Positions 1 to 7,394 of a stretch of DNA of 27,794 nt are shown piece after piece. Under the pieces are notes generated by a model. That model worked only from the letters and a program-made list of their open reading frames with translations. It did no database searches and was not told where the DNA came from. The position numbers and the translations under genes are program-made. Position 1 is the stretch's first letter. Each line of letters starts with the position of its first letter. Source of the DNA: Myxococcales bacterium (lineage in GTDB: Bacteria; Myxococcota; Myxococcia; Myxococcales; Myxococcaceae); the NCBI GenBank assembly GCA_003153055.1, contig PMBV01000124.1, positions 1-27,794 on the forward strand, given 5' to 3'.

Positions 1-123
1 GCCGCCAAGATGGGCTTCCGTCGAGTGGTGCTCCCCAGCGGCAGCGCTCGTCGCCTCGAGGAGCGTCGACTCGAGGTGATTGGGGTCGACTCACTCTCGG
101 AGGCCCTCGCGGTGCTCTTCTGA
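1..123 (+). CDS. radA: DNA repair protein RadA/Sms, C-terminal end (partial)
   Basis: Frame 1 is open from the window edge to a TGA at 121-123, giving 40 residues that begin AAKMGFRRVVLPSG and end SLSEALAVLF. This matches the C-terminal Lon-like domain of RadA/Sms, where an AxxxGF..vvlP..n block is followed by gievvgV..l.eAl..lf. RadA is a RecA-like branch-migration ATPase acting in recombinational repair. Only the tail is visible, so the zinc finger, Walker motifs and start lie outside the window. The family call rests on this short but characteristic end; no other product fits better. Confidence 0.72.
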   Translation, partial: AAKMGFRRVVLPSGSARRLEERRLEVIGVDSLSEALAVLF

Positions 124-203
124 CCTGCGCACAAGAAGCCCCCCAAGAGGGAGCCTGACGTGGTAGGGCCTTGTCCCAAAGAAACCACGATGGAGGTGGC
201 GAC

Positions 204-383
204 ATGCAAGGGACCGGAACCAAACGACAAAAGGAGCAGGCCCGCCTGCAGCACAAGCGGGAGAAGGCTTCCAAGAAGGAGCAGCGAAAGAAGGAGAAGG
301 CTGATCGCCCTACCCGTCTACCTGGGGAAATCGACCCTGACATCGCGGGCATCGTCCCCGGGCCGCAGCCACTGCCCGAGTAG
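204..383 (+). CDS. small Lys-rich conserved-looking protein
   Basis: A 59-residue protein starting MQGTGTKRQKEQARL. The first 40 residues are very rich in Lys, Arg, Glu and Gln and look helical or coiled. The last part is a short Pro/Gly tail, IDPDIAGIVPGPQPLPE. The in-frame ATG at 171 is possible, but the ATG at 204 has a near-perfect ribosome site GGAGGT at 192-197, six bases upstream, and was chosen for that reason. It lies 80 bp after radA and 12 bp before the YceI-like gene, so it may be transcribed with both. I do not recognise a domain. The charged helix suggests nucleic-acid or ribosome binding, but that is only inference. Confidence 0.6.
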   Translation: MQGTGTKRQKEQARLQHKREKASKKEQRKKEKADRPTRLPGEIDPDIAGIVPGPQPLPE

Positions 384-395
384 GAGCGCGCCTCC

Positions 396-908
396 GTGCC
401 CTTCTACGACGCCAAAACCGCTACCTGCCGCGTCTTCACCGAGAAAGACGGGTTGCTCTCGCGCCTGGCCCATGACCTCGAGCTCGACGTCACCGATTTC
501 ACCCTGAAAGCCGACGCCAACGCTGTCGAGGGCACGTTCAACCCGAGGAGCTTGAAGGTGGTGCACGCCCTGAAGGACGGCCGGCCCACTGACGCGCTCA
601 GCGACAAGGACAAGCAGGAGATCGAAGCGAGCCTGGCGCGAGACGTGCTGACCTCGGCGGCGCCCATACGCTTCGTGTCGACCTCGGTTGAGAAGACGCC
701 CTCCACGACCCGCGTGGTGGGCTCCCTCACCTTGAACGGCCGCGCCCGTACCATCGAGCTGGCGGTGCGAGTCGACGCCAAGCGGTTCGTGTCCGAGGTG
801 CGGCTCCACCAACCCGACTTCGGCATCAAGCCCTTCTCCGCGATGATGGGCGCGCTGAAGATCAGGCCCGAAGTGCGAGTGCGCATCAGCATCCCCCAAT
901 GGGAATGA
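396..908 (+). CDS. YceI-like lipocalin-fold protein
   Basis: A 170-residue protein from GTG 396, with GGAG at 383-386 as ribosome site. Its features fit the YceI family: an N-terminal strand with a VFTEKDGLLSRLAHDLEL block, VEGTFNPRSLKVV, a central IEASLARDVLTS helix, RFVSTSVE, a VVGSLTLNGRARTIELAV strand, and a closing FGIKPFSAMMGALKIRPEVRVRI. YceI proteins are beta-barrels that bind isoprenoid-type lipids and are usually periplasmic. This one shows no signal peptide, so it may be cytoplasmic or a related subfamily. It sits 12 bp after the small Lys-rich gene on the same strand. Confidence 0.8.
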   Translation: MPFYDAKTATCRVFTEKDGLLSRLAHDLELDVTDFTLKADANAVEGTFNPRSLKVVHALKDGRPTDALSDKDKQEIEASLARDVLTSAAPIRFVSTSVEKTPSTTRVVGSLTLNGRARTIELAVRVDAKRFVSEVRLHQPDFGIKPFSAMMGALKIRPEVRVRISIPQWE

Positions 909-1019
909 GCGCCGGAGCTCTCTGAGTCGCAGCGTCAAGGTGCGCCCTCCGTTCGGGCAGGACGAGCAAACGAGCGAGCGTGCGGGGTCAGGGAGGAGAG
1001 CAAGCTCCGAAGAGCCCAA

Positions 1020-1337
1020 ATGCCCTTCCCCACGATCGAGCTCCTGTACTTCCCCGGCTGCCCCAATCTCCCTGCGGCCCGTGAGCAGCTCCAGCGGGCG
1101 CTGAGCGAGGCTGGGCTCGCGCCGCGGTGGGCCGAGCATGATGTGAGCTCGGTCGATGCACCGGAGCGAATGCGAGGGTACGGCTCGCCCACCATCCTCG
1201 TCGGCGGGCGTGACGTCACTGGCGAGGCTCCGGCAGCCTCGGGCTCAAGCTGCCGACTGTACTCCGACAGCGATTCCCCCGGAGCCCCTCCGCTCGAGAC
1301 CATTCTGCGTGCGCTCCGGTCGAGCGGGGGTGAGTGA
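1020..1337 (+). CDS. thioredoxin-fold protein lacking the resolving Cys
   Basis: A 105-residue protein. The beginning IELLYFPGCPNLPAAREQL is the beta-strand, CxxC-position loop and helix of a thioredoxin fold. The motif reads CPNL, so only the first Cys is kept. Further on, GYGSPTILVGGRDVTGEAP matches the cis-Pro loop region, with Pro after GS, and SSCRLYS precedes a Pro-rich turn. Small proteins of this type (YFxGCPN, GSPTILVdG, sCRvY) occur near mercury and other resistance genes and as stand-alone genes; their substrate is unknown. The ribosome site is weak. It lies 111 bp after the YceI-like gene. Confidence 0.68.
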   Translation: MPFPTIELLYFPGCPNLPAAREQLQRALSEAGLAPRWAEHDVSSVDAPERMRGYGSPTILVGGRDVTGEAPAASGSSCRLYSDSDSPGAPPLETILRALRSSGGE

Positions 1338-1443
1338 GGGTGTGGCTTTCATCCTCAGCGGCGGGTACTTCCGGGCCAGGTGCGTTTCAGGCCGAACTTC
1401 TCCGGGGGGTCGGGCGTTCCGCTCGGGACGAGATCCACACCCC

Positions 1444-1462
1444 TGAGTGAGGCGCTCACTCA
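1444..1462. terminator. stem-loop at the end of the hydrolase gene
   Basis: TGAGTGAG (1444-1451) and CTCACTCA (1455-1462) form 8-bp perfect arms around a 3-nt loop. The structure covers the stop codon of the minus-strand hydrolase (1462-1460) and lies between two convergent genes. There is no clear T-run on either side, so a terminator role is only possible. Confidence 0.3.
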
Positions 1463-2332
1463 CCTGGTCGGCGTGAGGCCGACGATGAAGCGCTCGATCT
1501 CCACCCAGACCGCGTCGTGCAAGAGCACGTCGACGTGGCCCACGCCTTCGAGCACCAGGAGCCGCTGGGGCGCTTTGAGGGCCTTCGAGATGCGCAGCGA
1601 GTGACGCATGGGAATGTACGTGTCATCGGAGCCATGCAGGAGGAGCACCGGCACCTTGATGGAGGCCGCGGCCCGCTCGGGCGAAAGGTCGTCGACCCGG
1701 AACCCACCCTCTTCCGCGGCTGCCTGAAGCGCCTCGGCTCGGAGCTGCGCGCTCACGAACCAAGGGCTCCTCTCCTCCACGACGGTCCGGAGGTCAGCGA
1801 AGGACGCCCCCGCGACGACGCCTCGAACCCGGGGCTCCACGGCCGCGGTCTGGAGTGACACGGCGGCACCGAGCGATTCACCCACCAGGAAGATGGGCAG
1901 CCCCGGGTGGGAGACCAGCGAGGGCGATCCGAGCGCGACGTCGAGGGCCTTCTGGAGATCGCCCACCTCCTTCGCCCCGTAGGTGGTGACGCTCCCCTGG
2001 GAGCGGCCGTGGGCCCGCTGGTCGAACGCCAGCACCGCGTAGCCCAGGCGGAGGAACCGGCCGGCCTCGTGAGCGAGGTGCTGACGGTTGATGTCCTTCC
2101 CATGGACGAGGACCACGAGCCCTCGGGGCCCTCTGACTGGAAACAGCCAGCCGTCGAGCACGAGCCCATCGTCGGTGGCGATCGAGAGCGTCTGGTACGG
2201 CTCCGAGGGCTCCCCGACGACGGGGACCCGGAGTGGGTGAATGATCGCGCCCGCGACGAGATGGCCGAGATCGCAGCCGGTGAGGAGCAGGGCCACCAAG
2301 CCACGGGCCACGAAACGAGCCAACCGTCGCAT
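1460..2332 (-). CDS. alpha/beta-hydrolase lipoprotein
   Basis: A 290-residue protein. The N-terminus MRRLARFVARGLVALLLTGC is a lipoprotein signal with lipobox LTGC, giving a lipidated Cys20. The rest is an alpha/beta-hydrolase of the BAAT/Acot or FrsA-like (COG1073) type. The oxyanion region is VLVHGKD (75-80), the nucleophile elbow is GESLG with Ser153, the acid is Asp236 or 237 in LLHGSDDTYIP, and His266 sits in EGVGHVDVL. All triad positions are present, so it should be active on an ester or peptide-like substrate, which cannot be named. It is convergent with the thioredoxin-like gene and alone on its strand. About 120 bp upstream lies the repeat mosaic, so its promoter must be in 2333-2455. 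Confidence 0.85.
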   Translation of the reverse strand: MRRLARFVARGLVALLLTGCDLGHLVAGAIIHPLRVPVVGEPSEPYQTLSIATDDGLVLDGWLFPVRGPRGLVVLVHGKDINRQHLAHEAGRFLRLGYAVLAFDQRAHGRSQGSVTTYGAKEVGDLQKALDVALGSPSLVSHPGLPIFLVGESLGAAVSLQTAAVEPRVRGVVAGASFADLRTVVEERSPWFVSAQLRAEALQAAAEEGGFRVDDLSPERAAASIKVPVLLLHGSDDTYIPMRHSLRISKALKAPQRLLVLEGVGHVDVLLHDAVWVEIERFIVGLTPTR

Positions 2333-2455
2333 GACGGGAACGTGGCCGTCACGGGCTCGATGGTCAACCTCGGAGTTCCCGCTGCCGCCGAGCTCAACGT
2401 CCGCTTACGATGCCTCGGTGCACAAGGCGCGGAGGAAGGCTCGGCGTGGCTCAGC

Positions 2456-2538
2456 CCCAAACTCCTCTCTAAGAATCTGGAGCTGGCTCGCCGAACCGCG
2501 GTCGACCGAGGGCCGCCGGGCCACTGGTCAGTCGTTCA
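2456..2538 (+). repeat. dispersed repeat, segment x (copy A)
   Basis: This stretch, from CCCAAACTCC to CAGTCGTTCA, recurs in inverted orientation at 13377-13469 with roughly 80 percent identity by eye. In both copies it can be translated to the same peptide core, LRIWSWLAEPR, but no start or full ORF is convincing. It forms the left edge of a gene-free mosaic running to 3317. Confidence 0.65.
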
Positions 2539-2557
2539 GAGGCCACACAGGAGTCGA

Positions 2558-2650
2558 CCCCGGCGAGGTCGAGAAGGGCTGTTGGTGGCGGCACCGGTCC
2601 GTGGCTGGCGGGGGTGAGGGCCGAATGGAAGAGCAGCTTCCATTCGTGAC
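2558..2650 (+). repeat. inverted repeat arm y1
   Basis: About 90 bp that recur as the reverse complement at 2934-3023 with roughly 85-90 percent identity; the shared core contains GCTGTTGGTGGCGGCACC. The arm carries its own hairpin at 2622-2646: CGAATGGAAG, loop AGCAG, CTTCCATTCG (10-bp perfect arms). Together with arm y2 it encloses a displaced MATE gene fragment. Confidence 0.75.
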
Positions 2651-2660
2651 ACGGTCGATC

Positions 2661-2879
2661 CACTCAGCGCATCAGTGCGAGACACCGCCTGACGAGGCCC
2701 ACCGCCACGCCGGTCAGGCCCGCTGACAGGCCCCGCCACGAACCGACTACGCCGAGCTCGAAGCCAAAGCCCAGCACCACACCACCGGGAGCCCATCGGA
2801 CACCTGGAAGACCGCAGCCACAAAGACGAGCGACACCACCACCGAGATGACCTGGGCGTGGCTGGACATCGTCCCGGCG
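2661..2879 (-). pseudogene. duplicated, damaged 3' end of the MATE gene
   Basis: This stretch matches 3315-3624, the last ~100 codons of the neighbouring MATE gene, in the same orientation. Conserved peptides include MSS.AQVISVVVSLVFVAAVFQVSDGL in one frame and GFELGVVG.W.GLSAGLTGVAV in another. The copy is 91 bp shorter. A 90-bp block is missing between two GGAGCCC heptamers (original 3443-3449 and 3533-3539), leaving a single heptamer at the junction. A 1-bp loss in a CACC run shifts the frame. It has no start and cannot encode a working protein. It lies between inverted arms y1 and y2. Confidence 0.85.
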
Positions 2880-2933
2880 TCGCCATGAGTTCGTGCGTGC
2901 GCCTTCTTCGCCCATGAAGGGTTGGGCCCAACT

Positions 2934-3023
2934 GTCACGAATGGAAGCTGCTCTTCCATTTGGCCCTCAGCCCCGCGCGCCACGGACCTGGTGCCGCCAC
3001 CAACAGCCCCTTCTCGAGTCGCG
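2934..3023 (-). repeat. inverted repeat arm y2
   Basis: Reverse complement of arm y1 (2558-2650). Its hairpin at 2938-2962 is CGAATGGAAG, loop CTGCT, CTTCCATTTG, with one end-pair mismatch compared with y1. A run of GTCAC flanks the hairpin on the inner side of both arms. The 283-bp interval between the arms holds the MATE fragment. Confidence 0.75.
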
Positions 3024-3060
3024 GCGAAGACTCGTTGATGGCTCCCACCGCGGGTCGGTC

Positions 3061-3312
3061 GAGAGATGCAAGGCCGAGCTCGTGGCCCCTCACGTGTGCT
3101 CACCGCGGTCTCGGGTTGAGGCGCTGGCCAGACCGCCTCGGTGGTTGGGCACCGGCCCCACCCTCGCACCTCAAGGCATGCTCACACCCTCCTGCCCACT
3201 GTGGAGAACGCGGCGACCTCACCCGCTCGCACGGCCCGTGGAACACGACCAGAGAGGTGGACCCCATCTCGGGGCGACAACCAGGTTGTCGCGAATTGGC
3301 GTCTGACCGCGA
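3061..3312 (+). repeat. dispersed repeat, segment z (copy A) with palindrome
   Basis: About 250 bp that recur in direct orientation at 13076-13320 at roughly 85 percent identity by eye, including long shared blocks such as GAGAACGCGGCGACCTCACC. Near its right end is a perfect palindrome, GCGACAACC-A-GGTTGTCGC, at 3274-3292. This copy stops at CGCGAC, exactly where copy B begins its second palindrome, and there joins the 3' end of the MATE gene. No convincing ORF lies inside. Confidence 0.75.
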
Positions 3313-3317
3313 CGCAC

Positions 3318-4640
3318 TCAGCGCATCAGCGCGAGGAACCGCCTGACGAGGGCCACCGCCACGCCGGTCAGGCCCGCTGACAGGCCCCACCACAAACCGA
3401 CTACGCCGAGCTCGAAGCCAAAGCCCAGCACCACCGCCACCGGGAGCCCGAGGAGCCAGTGGCCGAGGACATTGGCCCGGAAGGTATAGGCTGTCTCCCC
3501 TGCCCCCCGGAGCGCGCCGGCCCCCACTGCCTGGAGCCCATCGGACACCTGGAAGACCGCCGCCACGAAGACGAGGGACACCACCACCGAGATGACCTGC
3601 GCGTCGCTGGACATCGTCCCAGCGAGGAGCCGCGGGGCGAGCAGCATGATGACCGACGACAGCAGCATGAAGGCCACCACGATCCACAGGGCCACGAGGC
3701 CAGCCATTCGCGCCCTGGGGCGGTCACCCGCGCCGATGGCCCACCCCACCCGCGTGGCCGCCGCGCTCCCGATGCCGGCGGCCACCGAGAAGGTCAGGCT
3801 CGCCCAGGTGAGCGCCGCCTGGTGCGCCGCGCTCTCGATGGGCCCCATCCGGCCGGCCAGCACGCCCGTCAGTGAGAAGACGCCCGATTCGGCAATGAAG
3901 TGCAGCCCCACCGGTATGCCGAGGCGCGCGGCCCGCCTCAGGGCCTCCCGGTCTGGCGCGCGCCGAACACCGGGAGGCGAAGGCCCGAGGCTCAGGGCGA
4001 GCACCCCCAGCTGAGCCCAGGTGCTCGCGACGGTGGCGAGGGCGGCACCGGCGATGCCGAGCGGGGGAATCGGCCCGGCCCCGAAGACCAGCACGAGGTC
4101 GAGCCCCAGGTTGAGCAGGTTGGCCAGAACCATGGCCCACAAGGCCACCGACGCTCGCCCGACACCCTGGAGGTAGCTGCGCAGCCCGATGAAGAGGAGC
4201 GCACCGGGCGCCGCGCCCAGCCGCCACCACATGAAGCGGCCGGCGTCGTCGGCGACCTCGGGGCGCACCCCCACCAGCGGGAGGGCCAAGGGAATCGCCG
4301 CGGTGACCAACATCACCGGGACACTCGTCAAGAGCGCCAACCAGACGCCTTGCCACAGATGATGCCGGGCTTCCCGTGGCTTGCCGGCCCCGACGGCCTG
4401 GGACACCAGCGGGTCGAGCGCCAGCATCACCCCCATGCCGAAGAAGAGCAGCGTGAACGAGAGGGAAGTGCCCAGCCCCGCCCCAGCCTGAGCGCGCGCC
4501 GAGAGGTGGCCCAGCACCGCGGTGTCGACCAACCCCATGAGCGCTTGACCGGCTTGGGCCAGCGCGAGGGGAACGGCGAGCCTCCAGAGGCCCGTCAGCT
4601 CGGAGCGGAGACGGCTGGGCTGAGCGGGGGCAGTCGTCAC
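3318..4640 (-). CDS. MATE family multidrug/Na+ antiporter
   Basis: An exporter of about 440 residues with the usual twelve-helix MATE layout. The first helix region LAVPLALAQAGQALMGLVDTAVLGHL is the classic MATE start, with the Asp in VDTAVLG. Later hydrophobic segments include LLFFGMGVMLALDPLVSQAVGAG and FIGLRSYLQGVGRASVAL. It belongs to the NorM/DinF-like bacterial group and probably exports cationic compounds in exchange for Na+ or H+; the substrate is unknown. I prefer GTG at 4640, because AGAGGT lies about 11 bases upstream and the protein then begins just before helix 1. The ATG at 4766 would add 42 non-membrane residues and run through a hairpin. Its last ~100 codons are duplicated as a damaged fragment at 2661-2879. 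Confidence 0.88.
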   Translation of the reverse strand: MTTAPAQPSRLRSELTGLWRLAVPLALAQAGQALMGLVDTAVLGHLSARAQAGAGLGTSLSFTLLFFGMGVMLALDPLVSQAVGAGKPREARHHLWQGVWLALLTSVPVMLVTAAIPLALPLVGVRPEVADDAGRFMWWRLGAAPGALLFIGLRSYLQGVGRASVALWAMVLANLLNLGLDLVLVFGAGPIPPLGIAGAALATVASTWAQLGVLALSLGPSPPGVRRAPDREALRRAARLGIPVGLHFIAESGVFSLTGVLAGRMGPIESAAHQAALTWASLTFSVAAGIGSAAATRVGWAIGAGDRPRARMAGLVALWIVVAFMLLSSVIMLLAPRLLAGTMSSDAQVISVVVSLVFVAAVFQVSDGLQAVGAGALRGAGETAYTFRANVLGHWLLGLPVAVVLGFGFELGVVGLWWGLSAGLTGVAVALVRRFLALMR

Positions 4641-4743
4641 GAGCAGGTGGCACCTCTTAGCAACGCGGCAGGACCCTCGCTCGCACTGACCGACGAGCTC
4701 GCTCCAGGGGGCAGGTGGAGCCGGCTCCGGTGAACCTCCGCGA

Positions 4744-4770
4744 AGAAATGGACATGGAACGTCCATTTCT
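4744..4770. terminator. stem-loop between PBP1A and MATE genes
   Basis: AGAAATGGAC (4744-4753) and GTCCATTTCT (4761-4770) form perfect 10-bp arms with a 7-nt loop. It lies about 40 bp after the PBP1A stop on the minus strand and upstream of the preferred MATE start. The 3' arm ends in TTTCTTC rather than a long T-run, so it could be a weak intrinsic terminator for PBP1A or a leader structure for MATE. Confidence 0.45.
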
Positions 4771-4808
4771 GCACAGTCGATTCCTAGCTGGGGAACGGCA
4801 GCGGGCCG

Positions 4809-7394
4809 TCAGGGCACCTGGAGGAACTGCTCAGCCCCGACGTGGCCGCGCTCGGGTTCGGCGTCCTGCGGCTCGGTGCCTCGCTTGAACCACAGGGTGA
4901 CGGCGTTCTTCGTCTCGTTGGACAATCGCCCGGTCTTCCTGTCGACCCGAACCTGCACCAGGTCGAGTGACGGCGGAGGCATGAACTCGGGCTGGTCGCG
5001 GCCTTCGAGGGCCTTGGTCATGTACGCGAGCCAGATGGGGAGCGCGGCCTTGCCGCCGGTCTCGAACTTGCCCAGGGGGTGCGAGTTGAGATCGTACCCA
5101 ACCCAAGCGGTGGTCACGAGATCGTGCGTGAAGGCGGTGAACCACGCATCGAAGGAGTCGTTGGTGGTGCCCGTCTTCCCCGCCGCCGGCTTCCCCAGCC
5201 TCGACGCTGCCGCGCCCGTGCCCTCTCGCACCACGCCGCGCATCAGGTCGGTGACGAGGAAGGCGGTGGAGGCGGAGAGCACCTGCTCGCCAGGCTCGGA
5301 GAGGCGGGCGTACCCCGAGGCGATGCGGTCCGGCAGCGAGGCCCACGGGTCGTCGAAGGCCGTGTGGTCCTCGACCATGCGACCGAAGCGGTCTTCGATC
5401 TTCCGAATGAAGTACGTCGGCTTCTTGAGGCCGAGCCGGTTGATGGTGGCGTACACCTGGGCCAGCTCGTAGGGGTACACACAAGAGCTGCCCAGCGCTG
5501 CCGAGTAGTCCGGGTTCACCGGGGTCGAGAAACCGAGCGAGTGGGCGAACTCTCCAATCTTCTGAATGCCCACCACCTCGTTCTTGTTGCCCAACGAGCG
5601 GGCGAGCTCGATGAACGTCTTCACCGCCGGCACGTTCATCGAGTTGATGAGGGCGTCGCGCACTAGAACCTCGCCCTTGAAGTTCGTGTCGTAGTTCTCC
5701 GGCTTCCAGCGGTTCTGGTTCTCGGGGTCGTCGTAGACGATGGGGCTGTCGACCAGCACCGTGCCCTGGGTCCACCCCATCTTCTCGATGGCTCCGGAGT
5801 AGACGATGGGCTTGAAGCTCGAGCCGGGCTGGCGACAGGCCTGGAACGCCCGGTTGTATTCGTTGGCGTCGAAGTCGTAGCCGCCCACCATGGCCACCAG
5901 GTACTGGCGGTTGGGCTCGATGGAGACCAGCGCCGCCTGAGGCTCCGGCTCCTGCTCGAGGCGCACCAAGGGCCCACGGGCCGAGGCGACCTCGTTGGCC
6001 AGGCTCTCGCTCCAGATGTCCCGGTCGTCGACCAGCCCCTTGGCGTCCTTCACGCCCTTCACCACCACCACGTCGCCCACCTTGAGTGGCGGCGTCACCT
6101 TGTTGATGAAGCTCCCCGTGTAGTAGCGCTCGGCGTTCACCTCTCGGGCCCAGCGCATGCCGAGGGCCGGCAGCTTCGCCACCTTCCTGCCGATGGAGAT
6201 GTCGGCCCACAGCCCGTCGGACGAGAAGGCAGTCACCAAGCCCACGTAGTACCGGCCGGGCAGCACCTCGTCGGAACCCATCACCGCGGCGATGCGGGCG
6301 AGGAGCTTCTCTCGGTCGGCGCCTTCGAGGTGGCTGACCGGGCCGCGGAAGCCCTGGCGCTTGTCCACCGCGAGGAGACCCGACAGCACGGCCTCCTGGG
6401 CGGCCCGCTGCTTCTCCGAGTCCATGGTGGTGAAGACCTTGAGCCCTTCGTTGAGAAGCGTGGTGTTGCCGTAGCGGTTCACCACGTCGCGCCGGACCTC
6501 CTCGGTGAAGTAGGGGGCGAACTGGTGGAAGATGTCTTCTACCGCGAACACATCGGCCGACGCCGTGGTGGCCTCGTCATGCTCGGCCTTGGTAATCATG
6601 CCCTTCTCGAGCATCTGCCCCAGCACGTAGTGGCGCCTGCGGGTGGCCGCCTCGGGGTTGCGGAAGGGCGAGTAGCTCGACGGAGCCTGAGGGAGCCCGG
6701 CGATGAGGGCCATCTCGGCGAGGGTCAGCTGGGTGACGTCCTTGCGGAAGTAATTCTCGGCCGCCGACTGCACCCCGTAGCTGTGGTGCCCCAGGTACAC
6801 GTTGTTCAAGTAGAGGTAGAGGATCTCTTCCTTGGTGAGCTCGCTCTCGAGGCGCTGGGCCAGGAGCGCCTCGCGGATCTTCCGGGTGAGGTTCTTGGCC
6901 GTCGACTCCTTGTAGCCCTCCGCCGAGATGAGCACCGCCTTGGCCGTCTGCTGGGTGATGGTGGAGCCGCCCTGGACCTTGCCCTTCCCGGTCAGCTTCT
7001 TCGACATCGTCTTCACGGCGGCGCGCACGGTGCCCAGCACGTCGACCCCGTAGTGGTCGAAGAAGTCCGAGTCTTCGGCGGCGATGAAGGCCTGCACCAG
7101 CCGCTTGGGAATGCGCTCGTAGGGCACCACTTTGCGGCGCTCGTTGTAGAACTCTCCGGCCAACACGCCGTCTTGGGTGTAGACCTCGGAGAGCACCGGC
7201 GGCCGGTAGGCGTCGACTCGGGGGAACTCCGGCAACCCCTGGGCGAACTTCCACCAGAAGAACCCGTACGCTGCCACCCCTGCAGTAGCGGCGGTGAGGG
7301 TCAACCAGGCCCCCAGTTTGAGGAGCGTCTTCCACCATGCGCGAGCGGGTACTCCGACCAATTCGAGCCTCGTTTCGACGGGGTGGCCGCTCAT
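4809..7394 (-). CDS. mrcA: class A penicillin-binding protein (PBP1A-type)
   Basis: An 861-residue bifunctional peptidoglycan synthase. A single membrane anchor (about residues 25-50) precedes the glycosyltransferase domain, with EDSDFFDHYG (catalytic Glu107), GGSTITQQTAK (142-152), RKIREALLAQRLE, and a YLNNVYLGHHSYG block. An OB-like insert follows, then the transpeptidase with SSFK (nucleophile Ser525), SMN (585-587) and KTG (740-742). All catalytic motifs are intact and the length is normal for PBP1A. It polymerises lipid II and cross-links peptides at the inner membrane. ATG at 7394 is chosen over the longer frame to 7538 because it overlaps the TGA of the upstream pseudouridine synthase as ATGA and has GGAG five bases upstream, which suggests translational coupling. 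Confidence 0.93.
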   Translation of the reverse strand: MSGHPVETRLELVGVPARAWWKTLLKLGAWLTLTAATAGVAAYGFFWWKFAQGLPEFPRVDAYRPPVLSEVYTQDGVLAGEFYNERRKVVPYERIPKRLVQAFIAAEDSDFFDHYGVDVLGTVRAAVKTMSKKLTGKGKVQGGSTITQQTAKAVLISAEGYKESTAKNLTRKIREALLAQRLESELTKEEILYLYLNNVYLGHHSYGVQSAAENYFRKDVTQLTLAEMALIAGLPQAPSSYSPFRNPEAATRRRHYVLGQMLEKGMITKAEHDEATTASADVFAVEDIFHQFAPYFTEEVRRDVVNRYGNTTLLNEGLKVFTTMDSEKQRAAQEAVLSGLLAVDKRQGFRGPVSHLEGADREKLLARIAAVMGSDEVLPGRYYVGLVTAFSSDGLWADISIGRKVAKLPALGMRWAREVNAERYYTGSFINKVTPPLKVGDVVVVKGVKDAKGLVDDRDIWSESLANEVASARGPLVRLEQEPEPQAALVSIEPNRQYLVAMVGGYDFDANEYNRAFQACRQPGSSFKPIVYSGAIEKMGWTQGTVLVDSPIVYDDPENQNRWKPENYDTNFKGEVLVRDALINSMNVPAVKTFIELARSLGNKNEVVGIQKIGEFAHSLGFSTPVNPDYSAALGSSCVYPYELAQVYATINRLGLKKPTYFIRKIEDRFGRMVEDHTAFDDPWASLPDRIASGYARLSEPGEQVLSASTAFLVTDLMRGVVREGTGAAASRLGKPAAGKTGTTNDSFDAWFTAFTHDLVTTAWVGYDLNSHPLGKFETGGKAALPIWLAYMTKALEGRDQPEFMPPPSLDLVQVRVDRKTGRLSNETKNAVTLWFKRGTEPQDAEPERGHVGAEQFLQVP

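Noticed and set aside
2747..3169. 140-codon minus frame with part of a MATE sequence
   Set aside because: It joins noise from the repeat to part of the duplicated MATE tail, which is frameshifted; treated as pseudogene only.
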